From assembly GCA_008477525.1 (NCBI GenBank), contig SPDT01000001.1, positions 310,001 through 374,000 on the forward strand: DNA of 64,000 bases, read 5' to 3'. The translations under genes and the position numbers were made by a program. The stretch's first letter is position 1; the number at the start of each line of letters is the position of its first letter. The notes beneath the pieces were generated by a model. It was not told where the DNA came from. It saw nothing but the letters and a program-made list of their open reading frames with translations, and did no database searches. The stretch comes from Hypomyces perniciosus (taxonomy: Eukaryota > Ascomycota > Sordariomycetes > Hypocreales > Hypocreaceae). Of this stretch, positions 13,201 through 24,318 are shown piece by piece.

Positions 13201-14120
13201 CAATCTCTAGTAACAACCAACACCGAATTCCCCGTCACGTTGCTCCCTTCCGCAACACCATGGATTCCGAGATTATGTCTGGCGCCGCTGGGGGTAAGGC
13301 CGTCGATGCCGTCATCCCTGAAATTCGATATAGTCAAGCATCGGCTAATTTTACTGAAACTTCAGCGCCTTCGATACACTCCTCTATCAACTCCAGTTCC
13401 GCCCTACTTAAGAACAAGGGGTCTTCCAAAGTGAGTAAAATACTCGGTGAAGACGAGGGCATGCCCGTACGGAAGACTCGCCGCGTTCGTGATCCATACG
13501 CCATCGACTTCAGCGATGAAGAGGAAGAAGAAGAGGACGAGTTCGAAGCAGCCCCCCGGGCACCTGCTAAGAGGCAGGAGAGTTTGGCGGAGTTTCTGCG
13601 AAACTACGACCCTCCACCCGAGCCGCCTTCTCCGCCATCGAAGATGGTTCCCAAGAAGAAGACAAGCGCCCCAAGCCTTATCGGCAGATTCACCCGCGGC
13701 GGCTCCAAGGACCCTAATGCCACTTCTGCCGCCGAGGCACGCTCGCTAAACAGCCGTACCAGCAACGTGGGATTTGCTGCCAACGAGACACGATCCTTGA
13801 ACAGCCGCGTCGGCAGTAAGCATATCCCAATTCAAGTCAACATGCCGCCTGGTTACGACATGTATGGACCTATCACCGGCAATCCTAGCCAGCCTCGGGT
13901 GGGATCCACGACTGGATCTGCCGGCAGGGTTCCGATGAAGAAGTTCGAACCCCGAGATTCTACCCCCGTCCCTGTCGGCCAGACTTCCGATCTAGCTGCG
14001 TTCCTTCGGGATTCAGAGCCACCTCCTGACAAGGCTCTTCCTCCGACTCCCATTCGCCAGGACGACACCAATGGCTTTTCAAAGATGTTTGGTCGAAGAA
14101 ACAAGACCTCTGTGGCATAG
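10235..14120 (+). CDS. Large serine-rich low-complexity protein with four LxxFLRxxxPP repeats
   Basis: Predicted protein of 1278 residues. Exons are 10235-12667 and 12717-14120, with a 49-bp intron (GTACGT...GTGCAG, phase 0) after the residues NMRDID. I do not recognise a named family with certainty. The N-terminal 80-190 residues look folded and helical (segment AALHLVNGFLDQLLFSFLQ and a following VELVWKRTRLRC). After that the chain is mostly Ser/Pro/Glu-rich and probably disordered, with acidic runs. In the C-terminal third a short motif recurs four times, at nucleotides about 12967, 13168, 13581 and 13987: ADIAEFIKSTGPP, SDLIDFIRQGPP, SLAEFLRNYDPP, SDLAAFLRDSEPP. No signal peptide or membrane span, so a cytosolic or nuclear scaffold or regulator is my inference. 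Some fungal annotations may label such proteins Flo11-like on composition alone; nothing here indicates an adhesin. Confidence 0.8.
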
Positions 14121-15455
14121 ACTGTGATCATCTTGCGATCCGGCCTATCAAGACATCCTGGAGGCGACGTGCTTCCACCAGAAGTGATGGAAAAGTTTCA
14201 CTTGTAATTTTTTGGAATTTTTATGACGCATATACCTTGATTGCTGATGCTATTTGGACAACAATGGGGAATCTGGGTGCTCCTAATGATTATGTGTTTT
14301 TTGTATCTCTCTCCCTCTTACTATTTATCGTCTTTCCTATCTCCTTTTTTTTTTTTTATCTCGATCCATCTATCTGCAACGCTTGATACCCCCCAAATCT
14401 AAATCGCTACCAACCTAATTATCAATCTTACCACCGGGGACAAATGGGATGAAAAGTCGTTGTGGCTATTTTAACAACAGTGTGTATGCATGGGATGAGC
14501 AGAGGGAGGAATATAGTATATAGTTTTTTTTTGGCCAAATTGGGGTGGAAGTTTCTGGGAGTATATGAAAGCTTGGATGATCAAAGGGGGCTGGATGTGT
14601 GTTGCGGCTTTTCTCTCGTATTCACTTGGCTTTGGCTAGCTCTTTTTATCTATCAACCCCGAAAATCTGGCCCGTTAGATGCCTCTCTATTTATCATATG
14701 AATGCAATGGATATGTGTTAATTGAAGAAGAGGCACTTTGTGTGCATGTCATGGATTCGCTTGGTGTTGCTATTGACATTCTCAAGACTCCATGGTATCC
14801 CAAAGAAATAGTTGAACAAACAATAAGCATTACTTGAACTAAGTGATCTCAATCATTTTCGCATGAGCAGTCAATAATGCCGCTTCCACTCCCCAGTCAT
14901 GCAAAATCTTCATATAGCACCGTATATATGCCCTCTTGTGATCCGATGCTCATACCAGCCCCGCCAGGCTCACAGCGTACAAACCACACCTCCATCATAG
15001 CCCATTGCTATTATCACTCTCGCATACCCAGTAGTAAGCCAAATAGAACAAAGAAACAAAAATAGAAGGATGTGCAAGAAACTATAACGCGATCAAGGAC
15101 GGTTCACCCGTTGATGCTTGTTAAAACAGCAAGATGAGAAGCCAAAAAGGAGAAACATAGACATGAGAACAAGAAACTCGAGGTGACGCTGTTTCCAGCC
15201 GCTCTCACCGACCAGAAACCAAAACTCTACGCCACGCTAAATAGATGTATGAAAATCTCCAACGCAGCGTGGACCTACAGCTAAACAGCTTATCGAAGTG
15301 CAACAAGTGCGGGTAACCCAGTACGAGCAAGAGACTGGACCCTTGGGGTGCACTTTTGAGCACGGCCGTACATGCGATTGTTGAAAAGGCATGTCTCCAA
15401 GAAAATGTAGGGCCAGCTATGACCCTAAGAAATGACGACTCGAGAATGCACCGGC
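14121..15455. other. Intergenic between convergent genes
   Basis: 3' flanks of the scaffold-like gene and MAF1. Contains a T-run near 14346-14357 and scattered ORFs under 100 codons without features. No gene seen. Confidence 0.6.
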
Positions 15456-16530
15456 CTAAATTTCCATCCGGCCAGCAATATCCTCGCTCATGCATCTCTC
15501 GCGTTTTGCATACATATCTTCATCGTCGTCGTCATCGTCCAGCGGTCCGTCGTCAATCAAGTCATCATCTGAAAATTGCACGAGGTCACCGTCCTCGCCG
15601 CGGTTCCAGTACAGCCCATCATCGAGAGCATCTTCATCGTCTTCGAATGGAGGTACCAGTTCCGCGTCTTGGTCACCGAGCCAGTACTTGGCGCGCTTCT
15701 TTGCGACATCCTCGTCGGTGGCGATATGCCGTTTGCTTAGCCCGGCCTTGGTAGGTCGAAGCGTTGGACTCTGTGATGAGATGACCGGAACAACGCGGAC
15801 GTAAAGATAGGCAACCCGCTTCAGTGCGCGACTGAAGAAGAAATAGTGAACTGCCCAGATGGCACTCTCATCTTCCTCAAACGGGTCGATCTCCGGATGG
15901 TAGCTGAAGATGGTACACTCATTAAGACGCATCTCCTTGTTTATGAGCGACCAGCATTGTGGTCCCCACTGGGAGTTTAGGTCGCTGGCCAGGGAAGAAT
16001 CATATGACGTTCCCTCGAACCCGGGCCGCACATTGTGCAAGATGGAATCCAGGTTTGCCATGACACGCTTCAGGTTTCTCTCGCGCTTGAAGTCCCCGGG
16101 TCGTAACACATGGGAGAAATCGTAATGAGGATGACTCGCGTTCAGCGTCGCAATCATATAGGCGAACGTGCGACGACTGGAGAGTTCGGACAGGGGACCA
16201 AAAGCGCTCGAGTGCGAGAAGAGTTGCATACTGCGCGACGTCGCAAGCATGTGCGCACGATCGGGCGGTGACAGACTGGCGCCCAACTTGAGCAGCGCGG
16301 CATGTTGTGAGCTCAGATCCTTATCAATGTTCTTGTATAGCTTCTTGTCCGACCCGGTCGATTTCGTGGTATAGAGATCGCATCCGCCGGTAACGTTGCA
16401 GTCGGGTGTGTTGAAGTTGAGCGCGCTCGTAACGGCTTCGAAGTCTTGTACTGGAAGATACTACACAACGGAAATCGTGTCAGTATGGAATGCCCGAGTT
16501 GTGCTGACCGACGGCAGTGCTTACCTTCAT
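15456..16530 (-). CDS. MAF1: MAF1, repressor of RNA polymerase III
   Basis: Maf1 binds Pol III and represses tRNA and 5S transcription when nutrients are short or TOR/PKA signalling falls; it shuttles between cytoplasm and nucleus. Exons (minus) are 16530-16525 and 16460-15456, giving 336 residues. The first coding exon holds only two codons (ATG AAG), then a 64-bp intron (GTAAGC, branch ACTGAC, acceptor GTGTAG), then YLPVQDFEAVTSALNF. Maf1 hallmarks: the N-terminal A box with CNVTGGCDLYTTK; the central RRTFAYMIATLNASHPHYDF; and the B/C boxes SLINKEMRLNECTIFSYHPE and WAVHYFFFSRALKRVAYLYV. The C-terminus is long and acidic (runs of Asp), as in other fungi. The segment SSRRTFAY contains a basic-S/T motif, but I cannot assign phosphosites. 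Confidence 0.95.
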
Positions 16531-17817
16531 CTTGGCTGCTCGCTATTAACATGAACGTCACAGCGTGATGAGCGATGAAGAGTGTGTCAGCGCAAGGAGA
16601 ACGTAGCGTGAATGCGGCGAAAGCGAAGTCGGGCTGCGATGGTTCAATGTCGTAATCGCTCCGGGGAAGAAGCGGGAGTGCGTCTCAAGACCGAACCTAT
16701 TGATTAGTCCAACGATAAACAAGGCCAGGCTCGGGTCTAGTAGTGTTGAGAACCGGTAGGCATTGGCACGATTCACGATGGACGAGATGAGATGCAAGCG
16801 TGTTGAGTTGGTGATGGAGGAGGGATTCCGGATTGGGGGGGAGAGCGAATGGACGGGCAAAGGCCGGGGGGTGGTGACATGCAGCTGGTTACTGGTACTG
16901 GACCAGCTGGGGAGGATCACTGGCGTGGCAGACAGTGGTGTGACATCAGTGGAGCTGTGCTTCGTAACAGTAAGTAAGACAGCGCTGCGGGTGGAGGACA
17001 CCTGTAAGCAAAAGCGTGCAAGTTGGTTGGGTATTAACGCAATGCCGACGCGCACATCCAACTCGTCCGTCCCGCTCCGATCGCCCGTCTTCAGCTGGCT
17101 GGCAGTTAAGTTGACATTGTTAGTACTTCGCAGTAAAAGCCCATTGGCGAGAGGAGAGTGCTGGAGTGCATAGATTAGGCAAGCCGATTTGCTGGCGCCA
17201 ACCTTGGCCCATCTTGGCCCTGCGACGAATGACATGGCATCATGGTGCCACGAGCGACAACGACAAGAGGGAATGGGCTGACGGTAGAAATCATTAATGT
17301 TTGTAGTAATATCTCGGGTTTGCCTCCGAGCATCTTCTGCTTCGCTCTTCGGCTGCGCTGAGATGACCATCGGACACAGCCAAGTGACCACGCAGGCCCG
17401 CCGACTCCGGGGCACCTCGCGCCGCCGTTTGGCCCCGTGAAATGCTTCTCTTGACATGAGAGAGGGTGGTTTGCCACCTTCCAAGATCTATACACATAAA
17501 AAGAAAATAGGGCTGTGATCCTCTCCCAAAACACCTCTTGCACCCCTCTCCTTATGTGTCCTCTCTTCCCATCGAAGAGATGCTCAGTTTCCTGAGTCTT
17601 TCGGTCAAACAAGACCCACCTCTCGCAGGTTCGAAATCATGGTCTCGGCCTGTAAAGTTAATAGTCAACCGTCAGTCAACATTATCCCCTATGCCTTGGT
17701 CCTGGTAGGAGACTTCGGGTTGAGGCCTGGCGGTCTGTAGGGAATCGGCCGGCGCTGGCAATGCATCAAGGAGCCGAGAATGGCACGAGTTCGTCGTATT
17801 CATTCATTCACGCGCAG
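16531..17817. other. Intergenic: MAF1 promoter region
   Basis: Upstream of MAF1 and downstream of the AP-1 sigma gene, both on the minus strand. A 308-codon minus-strand ORF at 16558-17484 is open, but it is low-complexity Ser/Thr/Arg text without any domain and directly abuts the MAF1 start, so I treat it as leader/promoter sequence. Nothing else recognised. Confidence 0.55.
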
Positions 17818-18600
17818 CTACATGAGCTTGGTGACCTCGTCCTCGACCTTTTCAGGGGAATTGGGCGTCAGCCATCATGTAGCGTAGCGCGGTCGTCTTC
17901 GTAACAAGGCCGAGGGCGTATGGGCCGATGGGAAACCAGAATCAAACGCGACTGGCAAGATTGTCGCCGACCACACTCACCTCCATATCTTCCAGCGAAT
18001 CCTGCTGTCCAATACACCGCAAAACGTTCTTCTTGCTGCTTTCCTGCAGCTCTCCTGCAAGAAGCAGCTCATCGAGAATGTAGTATGCCTTGGTGAAAGA
18101 GAAGATAATGTCCAGCTCGCACACGTTGCCGTAGTACTTGTCCATCTGCTCGACGTATCGGTGGATGATCTCGAGGGTGATCAGCTCGTTATCCTCGGAC
18201 GAGCACCCTGCGATGAAGAAAAGCGAGGCATATCGTCGGTACACAATCTTGGTGTCTAATTGCAGAACGGTCAGACATCAATACGACGTGCAAGACGCTG
18301 CGATGACCATCACATACCCTTGTACTCGAGGAAATTGCACATGCGTGTTCGTCGGGCGAGGACAAGCTGTGTTACGTCCTTTACGATCTTGGCCTTGTCC
18401 TTGGGGGACAGCGTCGTAAACCATTTCGCAAGACGCTACAACGACAGTCAGCTAGTGATGCCTCCATGGACAGCACAAGAGGGAATGACGAACAACTTTG
18501 CCCTGGCGGGACAACAGAATCAGGTAGCTGATAGGGAAGGCGACGTGTTAGCAACCAAGGGACGGGAGGAGCAAAAGAGGGCATCGTACTGAATCGCCAT
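17818..18600 (-). CDS. APS1: AP-1 clathrin adaptor complex sigma subunit
   Basis: Small sigma subunit of the AP-1 adaptor, which with gamma, beta and mu chains loads cargo into clathrin coats at the trans-Golgi and endosomes. Five exons (minus): 18600-18590, 18527-18494, 18435-18318, 18255-17981 and 17847-17818; 155 residues, the family length. The first exon codes only MAI plus two bases, and the last only VEDEVTKLM and the stop. All four introns have good donors (GTACGA, GTTCGT, GTATGT, GTGAGT). The fold starts with [20 protein letters not shown]. The core [30 protein letters not shown] and [19 protein letters not shown] is nearly invariant in sigma-1. The ending EDEVTKLM fits AP-1 rather than AP-2. 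Confidence 0.95.
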
Positions 18601-19355
18601 GATGACGGCCTCACATCACCAAGGGGGGTTTCGGGGACGTGATGGAAGGACGCGAAGCTACAAGGGGGTGTTGGATGGTAATGCTGAGGTTTGGTTGCTC
18701 TCCTTCACCGAGGCAGGGTAATTTTGCCAACCTGGTTGGTGACGAGCAAAGGAACAAGCGGACAAGCGGTCCAGACCCTGAGCAAATTGCTGTAGCGGAA
18801 CAGCTTCTCCACAGCAGCCCCTTGCGGCCTGGCGCCTGGCGCACAGCGGCTGTCACCCGCCTACGGAGTACAGTGGACCAACATCACTGACAGGTCAGAG
18901 ACACGTTGAAGCCCCGCGCCAACTTGTTTGTGCTCGCCATCATCGCCAATGACATTTGATAGAGGGGAACTTGGCGGGGTTGTTTGAAATCCTCGTTCTC
19001 TCGTTGAGATCATGACTCCTAGACGTCATCCTCGCCAAATTCTTTCCGCAAATCACACAGGCAGTTTATTCAAGGTAAATAAATGTATTCAAAGAGATAG
19101 CATACATGCAACATAATTGCTGAATAGTCCACATCACCTGCATCTCTCGGGCAAATCCACCTGGTTGCCGCAATTAGTAATAGGCTTCCACATTTGTAGA
19201 CGCCTTCCCGGGCTGAGAATATATTTTATGGAGGGCCGCTGACCACCATCTTTTAGTACCTACCCAGCAGGTTTTTCAGTCCAAATCTCTTAAGTTCTTG
19301 ATCTGCATTTTCATCCCCCATCTATTGGTGCTCCGTATCTTTGCTTAGAGCCACA
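18601..19355. other. Divergent promoter region between APS1 and the GCL regulatory gene
   Basis: Head-to-head intergenic space of 755 bp serving both genes. One TACGGAGTA copy at 18862-18870. No gene recognised. Confidence 0.6.
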
Positions 19356-20332
19356 ATGACGAAACTCATTCTCGCTACGGGGTTTGTGCTCCAACCAATC
19401 CGTGTATCTCTGCCAACCGCTAACCCAGGCGCAGCAATGTCATGTCCGCTGGCCCGTCAATCATTCGAAGATCAGGCGGCTCAAGATCCAACCTCGAGCT
19501 CGTCAACTCCCTTCGAGACAACTTTGCCGCAGCGCGACTGGACTATGCGATCCATCTACCTACGACCAATAGCACCAGCACCCCGCCGACAGCCTTACAA
19601 GTCCCGGTAGAAGCGTGGACAGATCGAGATACCAAGACGTTATACATCCCAAGAATCGACTGGAACGCTGGTTTGCGCGAAGATGCGAGCGAATATGAGA
19701 TTACAGTGAAGCTTTTCCTCCTCCCGAACACACCTACTGAGGAGCGCGAGGCATATGCGCGTGAGGCCCTCAGCCTGGTTACCAGGGAGCTTGGGATAGA
19801 GACCATTGATTTGCTCATTGTTTCGTACCCTGGCATGTCCTTCGAAGGCAGTTGCGAGAAGGAGGCTGAGAGAATCAATGCCCAGCAAGGGAACCTGGAG
19901 GAAGAGCTCGCAATGTGGAAGGTCTTTGAGGACCTACACGAACGAGGAGTCGTCAAGCGGCTAGGCGTGGCCGAGTTCGGCAGCGAGAAGCTTCGCGCCT
20001 TTATTGAGCGGTCATCAGTCCGTCCAAGTGTCGACCAAATCAACCTTCAAGATTGCTGCAACGTTCCTCGGCCACTGAAGAAGCTCGCTGAGGAAGAGGA
20101 CATTGAATTGAATGTGCATACGGACAGTACCGATATCCTACCCCGCGGCACGTTACGAGAGCTCCTTGGCCACAGCCCGCACGGTGCTGGGGTGTTGGCA
20201 GACCCCGCGAACAACGGCGCTGGTTTGGAAGGCGAGATTGTACCACAGTGGGTGGTCAGGTATATGGCGTTTGTGAGGGATCGCGGTGTAATTGAAAATA
20301 AGGGCTACTTTGCGGGAGCGGAGCTGCAGTAA
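19356..20332 (+). CDS. Glutamate-cysteine ligase regulatory (modifier) subunit
   Basis: Aldo/keto-reductase-fold subunit that binds the catalytic glutamate-cysteine ligase and improves its affinity and feedback control in the first step of glutathione synthesis; cytosolic. Exons are 19356-19381 and 19435-20332, joined through a 53-bp intron (GTTTGT, branch GCTAAC, acceptor GCGCAG), giving 307 residues. The start MTKLILATGNVMSAGPSIIRR is the characteristic fungal N-terminus and depends on the splice; an ATG at 19442 would drop it. Core features: ELGIETIDLLIVSYPG, the segment MWKVFEDLHERGVVKRLGVAEFG and the SVDQINLQDCCNVP strand, as in AKR barrels. By family knowledge it is not an active reductase. 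Confidence 0.9.
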
Positions 20333-20516
20333 AATGAAGGCTGAGGAGCGTGGGGGGGATCTAGAGGCCTTGCTTCAGCTTTCAGGGATTACCATCTTTT
20401 TCTTTCTTTCTTTTTGGATTTCGAGGCGATACGGTCTTTTGTTTATTAAACAGCGAGCATCATGCATGGACATCACAGCCTTAATTGTGGGAACAGTGGC
20501 TTGACCAAGTGTCATG

Positions 20517-21365
20517 TTAACCGAGCATGCTTCGTTTGCGACCTCTCATCCTGACATCCTCCAGCTTCTTGAGGACTATGTTTGCTTGCTTGAAGGTCTG
20601 TCTGTATGCCTCCAGGACCTCGCTGAAGAGGCACTCGGCTCGGGGATGCGTGCTTCCAAATGCGCGTTCAAGAACATAGAGATCAACAGCTCGATCTTCA
20701 TCCTGGACACCTCCGCTGGCAAGTCCAAGGTCGATGATGACAATCTCTCCCTCAAGACCACTTCCACCTGGCTGATTGCCATCGGGTGTGCCGCTCGGCA
20801 AGGGACTCAGCATCATGTTGCTGGTCGTCAAATCGCCGTGGATGATGCCAATCTTGTGCATGTTGCCCACTGCCGTGCCTATTCTGCGCATCAGATCCTT
20901 CAGCCCCTGGTCATCCTCGATACCCTCGGTTCGGTTCCCGAGTCGCTCGTTAATGTTGATACGGACAGGCGTGCCGGGAATCCATTCCAACATCAACCAT
21001 CCCGCAGCCTCATCGAGGGCATAAACGGCGGGCACACGAAGTCCATCCCTGCGACACTTGGCTAGAATGCGAGCTTCTGACAGGATGCGATGTCTCGTCA
21101 GGCGCTGGTCAAGAGCCGGGTGTCGCCATGGCTTCGGCGGCCGGTATTTGAGAGCACAGGCGACGTTGGGCAGCAAGTAGGTCGTTTTGTAGAGACGGCC
21201 CTCGGCGCCTTGTGTGATGAGGGTTGGCGGGGTAGACGCGGGGTTCTCGAGGATCTTGGGGAGCGGGAACTGATGAGCCGCCGCCGCATCTGTTGCTGTT
21301 GCTGCTGCTGCTGCTGCTGTTGGCGTCGCGGCCACAGCCGACTCGGTCGGTGAGGAGGCGGCCAT
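20517..21365 (-). CDS. BUD32: BUD32, kinase/ATPase subunit of the EKC/KEOPS complex
   Basis: Small atypical kinase (PRPK/piD261 family) that works with Kae1 in the complex making N6-threonylcarbamoyl-adenosine in tRNA, with links to telomeres and transcription. Single exon, 282 residues. An alanine-rich N-terminal extension (residues 11-30) is coded by CAG/CTG-type repeats. The minimal kinase core follows: QGAEGRLYKT glycine loop (51-61), ALKYR with the ATP-binding Lys73, HGDLTTSN catalytic loop (176-183) and DLGLA (212-216, replacing DFG). The basic C-terminus RGRKRSMLG is the family signature. The gene is tail to tail with the upstream-lying GCL regulatory gene, with 184 bp between the stops. 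Confidence 0.95.
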   Translation of the reverse strand: MAASSPTESAVAATPTAAAAAATATDAAAAHQFPLPKILENPASTPPTLITQGAEGRLYKTTYLLPNVACALKYRPPKPWRHPALDQRLTRHRILSEARILAKCRRDGLRVPAVYALDEAAGWLMLEWIPGTPVRININERLGNRTEGIEDDQGLKDLMRRIGTAVGNMHKIGIIHGDLTTSNMMLSPLPSGTPDGNQPGGSGLEGEIVIIDLGLASGGVQDEDRAVDLYVLERAFGSTHPRAECLFSEVLEAYRQTFKQANIVLKKLEDVRMRGRKRSMLG

Positions 21366-22412
21366 ATTCGGTGGATGCCGCAGTTTGTCAAGCAGGGAAA
21401 ATTCAAAAGCCTCTGACTATTTCCTTGTTGGCTAGAACGAGAAAAACCCACTGCGGACCGCGATGATTTCTGCTGTGCTGATGCACTCTGCAGGTCATTG
21501 AGGGGAAACGCAGTCATCGCTGCAAGGTCGGACCAATGGGTACGTACTGCCAGGGCCCTTGGTGGTTTGATTGGCTGGGATGCCGTATCCGGCGGTACCG
21601 AGCCATATGCGCATGCAGGACCTGTACTTCTTGGTACCACAGGCCACCGGACTGGACGTGCGCTGCCCGCTTCTACTAATAACAAACTTCTTTCGATCCC
21701 GCGCTGAGTCGCATTCCTAGCGGGAGTGAATGTTGGGATGGAGGGGGGTCTCGTAATATCGAGAGCCCATAACGGCCCTGGACGACCTTTTCTACAGCCT
21801 CTGTTTGCTTCTGTGCCTCATTAAAAAACCTTGGTGCCCTCGTCCTGCGCCAACTGCAGTCTCTCAGCCAGTCGCCACAGGCTCGCCTTGGATTTGAAAC
21901 CACATGCTCAATTCCATGATTGTACGATGATCAACGCAATTGGCACCGCCACCAACCAGCGGATGCCATGTGACTAGCCTAACTTACTAAGAAGGGCCTG
22001 GTTCTACAAAAGGCTTCCCCCAACATGTTTCTCGTAGTGGCCATTAGCTGATGGGATGCAGGGGGGTGCTTCGCAGGCGACAGGGGCTGGGCGCAAGAAT
22101 TGCGCGGTGCGGTCTTTGGCTCTCAAGCCCTTCCCGAGGCCAACAAATGGCACACAGTTTCTTGTGTTTCCCTCGCAGCGACCCAATCAGACCTACAGGA
22201 GAATGGCATGGAAGAAAAAGGGCCCCTCCTCTCGGCTCTATTCTTATAAGCTCACCTTGGCCATCAATTTTGCCGCTCGCCGTGCCTCCGGCCAGGTCTA
22301 ACCCTCTCTTCCCTCTACATACTTCCTCTCCCCCCCTCAACACTCTTTGGACGATGACCCTGCTCTCTGGCGACACCAACACACTTTGCACTGCATTGCC
22401 CACTGCAACATC
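21366..22412. other. Divergent promoter region
   Basis: Head-to-head spacer between BUD32 and the gene at 22413. A TTATAAG element lies near 22244, the best TATA candidate for the plus-strand gene. ORFs here are arginine/proline-rich shadows. No gene recognised. Confidence 0.55.
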
Positions 22413-23141
22413 ATGGCCGAATCTGGCTGGTGGGCCATAATTTTGGCCTCGACGGCCACTGGGCTGTCGATAGCTGTGATCGCACAGACTGCGAATTCGT
22501 TCTGGATGGCCTACAAGGTTGCGCCACAAGAGATCGCCACCTTTATCGACACCGTCGACTTCTCGATCGAAGAGAACGAAAGCTACGATCGAGACGTCGC
22601 CAAGGTCCAGCGCCTCGAGGACAAGATCCGCCTCAATCGCCTGTTGAGGGAGATCCAGAAGATCGGCGACGACCTGCGCGAGGACCTCAACTGCCTAGTC
22701 ATTGAGGAGGGCACAAGCACGCTGCGCACCAGCACGAGACTTTTCTGGGCGTCGAAGCGCACACGTCTGGAGGATCGGGTACGGAGATTGGATCTGTTGC
22801 GCATGCGCTTCATGGTTGTGTACTTGGGAATCATCACTTCTATCGCCGACAAGCAACCCCCTCCCCCGCCACCTATGCCAAGGGATTTGGAGAAGAGCGC
22901 CGCCTTCACGACACCCACCAAGCCGGCGCCCAAGAAGACTTTTACTACCGAGATCCCGGCCAGACGCCCGCCTCTCCGACGGCTTACCACTCAGGCTATT
23001 GGCCACAATGAACATGTTGGCGTGCCGCAGAGGAGTGGCTGGGCCGGAGTCGTGCAGGAACTACAGACATCGCCTCGCATGCAGGCTCGACATGCCTCGA
23101 TCGAGGCGGCCATGGCGCAGATTTCACAGATTTCTCCTTGA
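22413..23141 (+). CDS. Conserved-looking hypothetical protein with N-terminal membrane segment
   Basis: Single-exon ORF of 242 residues; family not recognised. After MAESGWW comes one hydrophobic segment (AIILASTATGLSIAVIAQTA), suited to a signal anchor. Then a charged, helical, probably coiled-coil region of about 110 residues with ENESYDRDVAKVQRLEDKIR and RLLREIQKIGDDL. A second mildly hydrophobic stretch (MVVYLGIITSIA) precedes a polyproline run and a basic disordered tail. An in-frame ATG at 22347 would add 22 residues (with HQHTLHCIAH) and cannot be excluded, but 22413 puts the hydrophobic segment at the N-terminus. Coding character is supported by the length, GC-rich third positions and domain-like layout rather than by homology. 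Confidence 0.7.
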   Translation: MAESGWWAIILASTATGLSIAVIAQTANSFWMAYKVAPQEIATFIDTVDFSIEENESYDRDVAKVQRLEDKIRLNRLLREIQKIGDDLREDLNCLVIEEGTSTLRTSTRLFWASKRTRLEDRVRRLDLLRMRFMVVYLGIITSIADKQPPPPPPMPRDLEKSAAFTTPTKPAPKKTFTTEIPARRPPLRRLTTQAIGHNEHVGVPQRSGWAGVVQELQTSPRMQARHASIEAAMAQISQISP

Positions 23142-23622
23142 ATCTGCAAAGGTCTGGCTCTTGCGACTCCCATAAACTATCGGCTCCTACATTATGCGAC
23201 GTTTATGACCGATCGACTTTATGATGGCATGAACGAACTTCAACATATCTTTACACTAACAGTATTCACCAGCGACAGCATTACCAGAAACGAACCTTCA
23301 ATGATTTTATGAAGGTATGAGAGAAGGAGTTGATTAGGTATGATATTTTTTATGATGCGCGGTTATGGGTGGGTGGTCGGATTGGTTGGATGGACGGACG
23401 GACGCAGGACTCAGGAGTTATTGGTCACTTCACTTTCTTTCCTTCACTTCTTAGATAGGATACCCCATTTCCTTTCCCCAAAGCTGGCCTTCCCTTTTTG
23501 ATTTCTATACTTGGATCTTAATCACATCACACACCATCCGCTCCGTTCTCACAGCACAGGCCTTTTATCCTATCCCTTTGAACAACATTCCTATCGCCGG
23601 TTCAAACCCAGCTTGAACACCT
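23142..23622. other. Intergenic between convergent genes
   Basis: 3' flanks of two convergent genes. A (GGAC)-like run GGATGGACGGACGGACG lies near 23388. Nothing else recognised. Confidence 0.6.
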
Positions 23623-24318
23623 TTAGTGAGCAGACAGCTCGCCAGGGCCAGTGCCATTCTTCTCTCCAACTGTACGGCAAAGTTAGGAACAGGTGCCTTA
23701 GAAGAAAAAAAATGCAAACACGAGTTTAGACATACCATCCAGTGCAACCAGGAACCGGCTCACACAATTATAGGCAGCAACCTAACACGGGAACACTTAG
23801 CAAACAATGCTGGCCTGATGAGAAGGGCGGTGACTTACTGTTGCCGTAATTTCCACAACCTCTTTATCGCTAAAGAGCTGGTGTATCAAAGCAAACATCT
23901 CATCCTTCACTTGCACATTCCGTGTCATCTCATCCGCGTACAACAGCACAGCCCACTGCTTCTCATTCAACTCAGTCGGCTTCTCGAGCAGCTGATCCTG
24001 CTTAACAACATCCATAGCAGCCGCACTCACGCCGCCTTGGATAGCCAGCGGCGCATGGTGGTTCCATTCATACCAGGCCTTGTTGACAACGGCCACACGG
24101 GAGATGGCGAGCTCGCGGATGTCATCGGCAAGGGACGTCTTGGTACGCACGGCGCCGAGGAATGAGTTCCAGCCATCGGCAACGGGAGGAGAGTGCAGGA
24201 GTGTCAGATCCAAAGCCTGTAAAGGGCGAGGAGCGCGGCGGTCTCGAATACGCTGAACAATGGCTGCGTCCTCGGGGCTCTCCGCCGGCGGAGGGTCGGG
24301 GATGTAAGGGAGTCTCAT
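23623..24318 (-). CDS. Carboxymuconolactone decarboxylase/AhpD-like family protein
   Basis: AhpD-like fold protein; fungal members are mostly uncharacterised and may act on hydroperoxides or lactones. Exons (minus) are 24318-23839, 23781-23736 and 23669-23623, giving 190 residues. The start reads MRLPYIPDPPP. The CMD helix pair is visible in RELAISRVAVVNKAWYEWNHH and EVVEITATVAAYNCVSRFLVALDVG. The first splice is needed to complete the last helix. The classic CxxC redox pair of AhpD is absent, so peroxidase activity is doubtful. The open frame runs upstream to ATG 24450, adding 44 residues that are basic and contain no Asp or Glu, resembling a mitochondrial presequence. However, a TATATAAA box at 24468-24461 lies only about 12 bp before that ATG, which favours 24318. 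Confidence 0.85.

Noticed and set aside
16558..17484. 308-codon minus-strand ORF upstream of MAF1
   Set aside because: Low-complexity Ser/Thr/Arg sequence without domains, covering the MAF1 promoter/leader; its length is explained by chance in GC-rich DNA.
17630..17641. GGTTCGAAATC resembling a tRNA B box
   Set aside because: No A box or cloverleaf arms found around it.
23599..23610. GGTTCAAACCC resembling a tRNA T arm
   Set aside because: The flanking bases do not form the T stem or acceptor stem.
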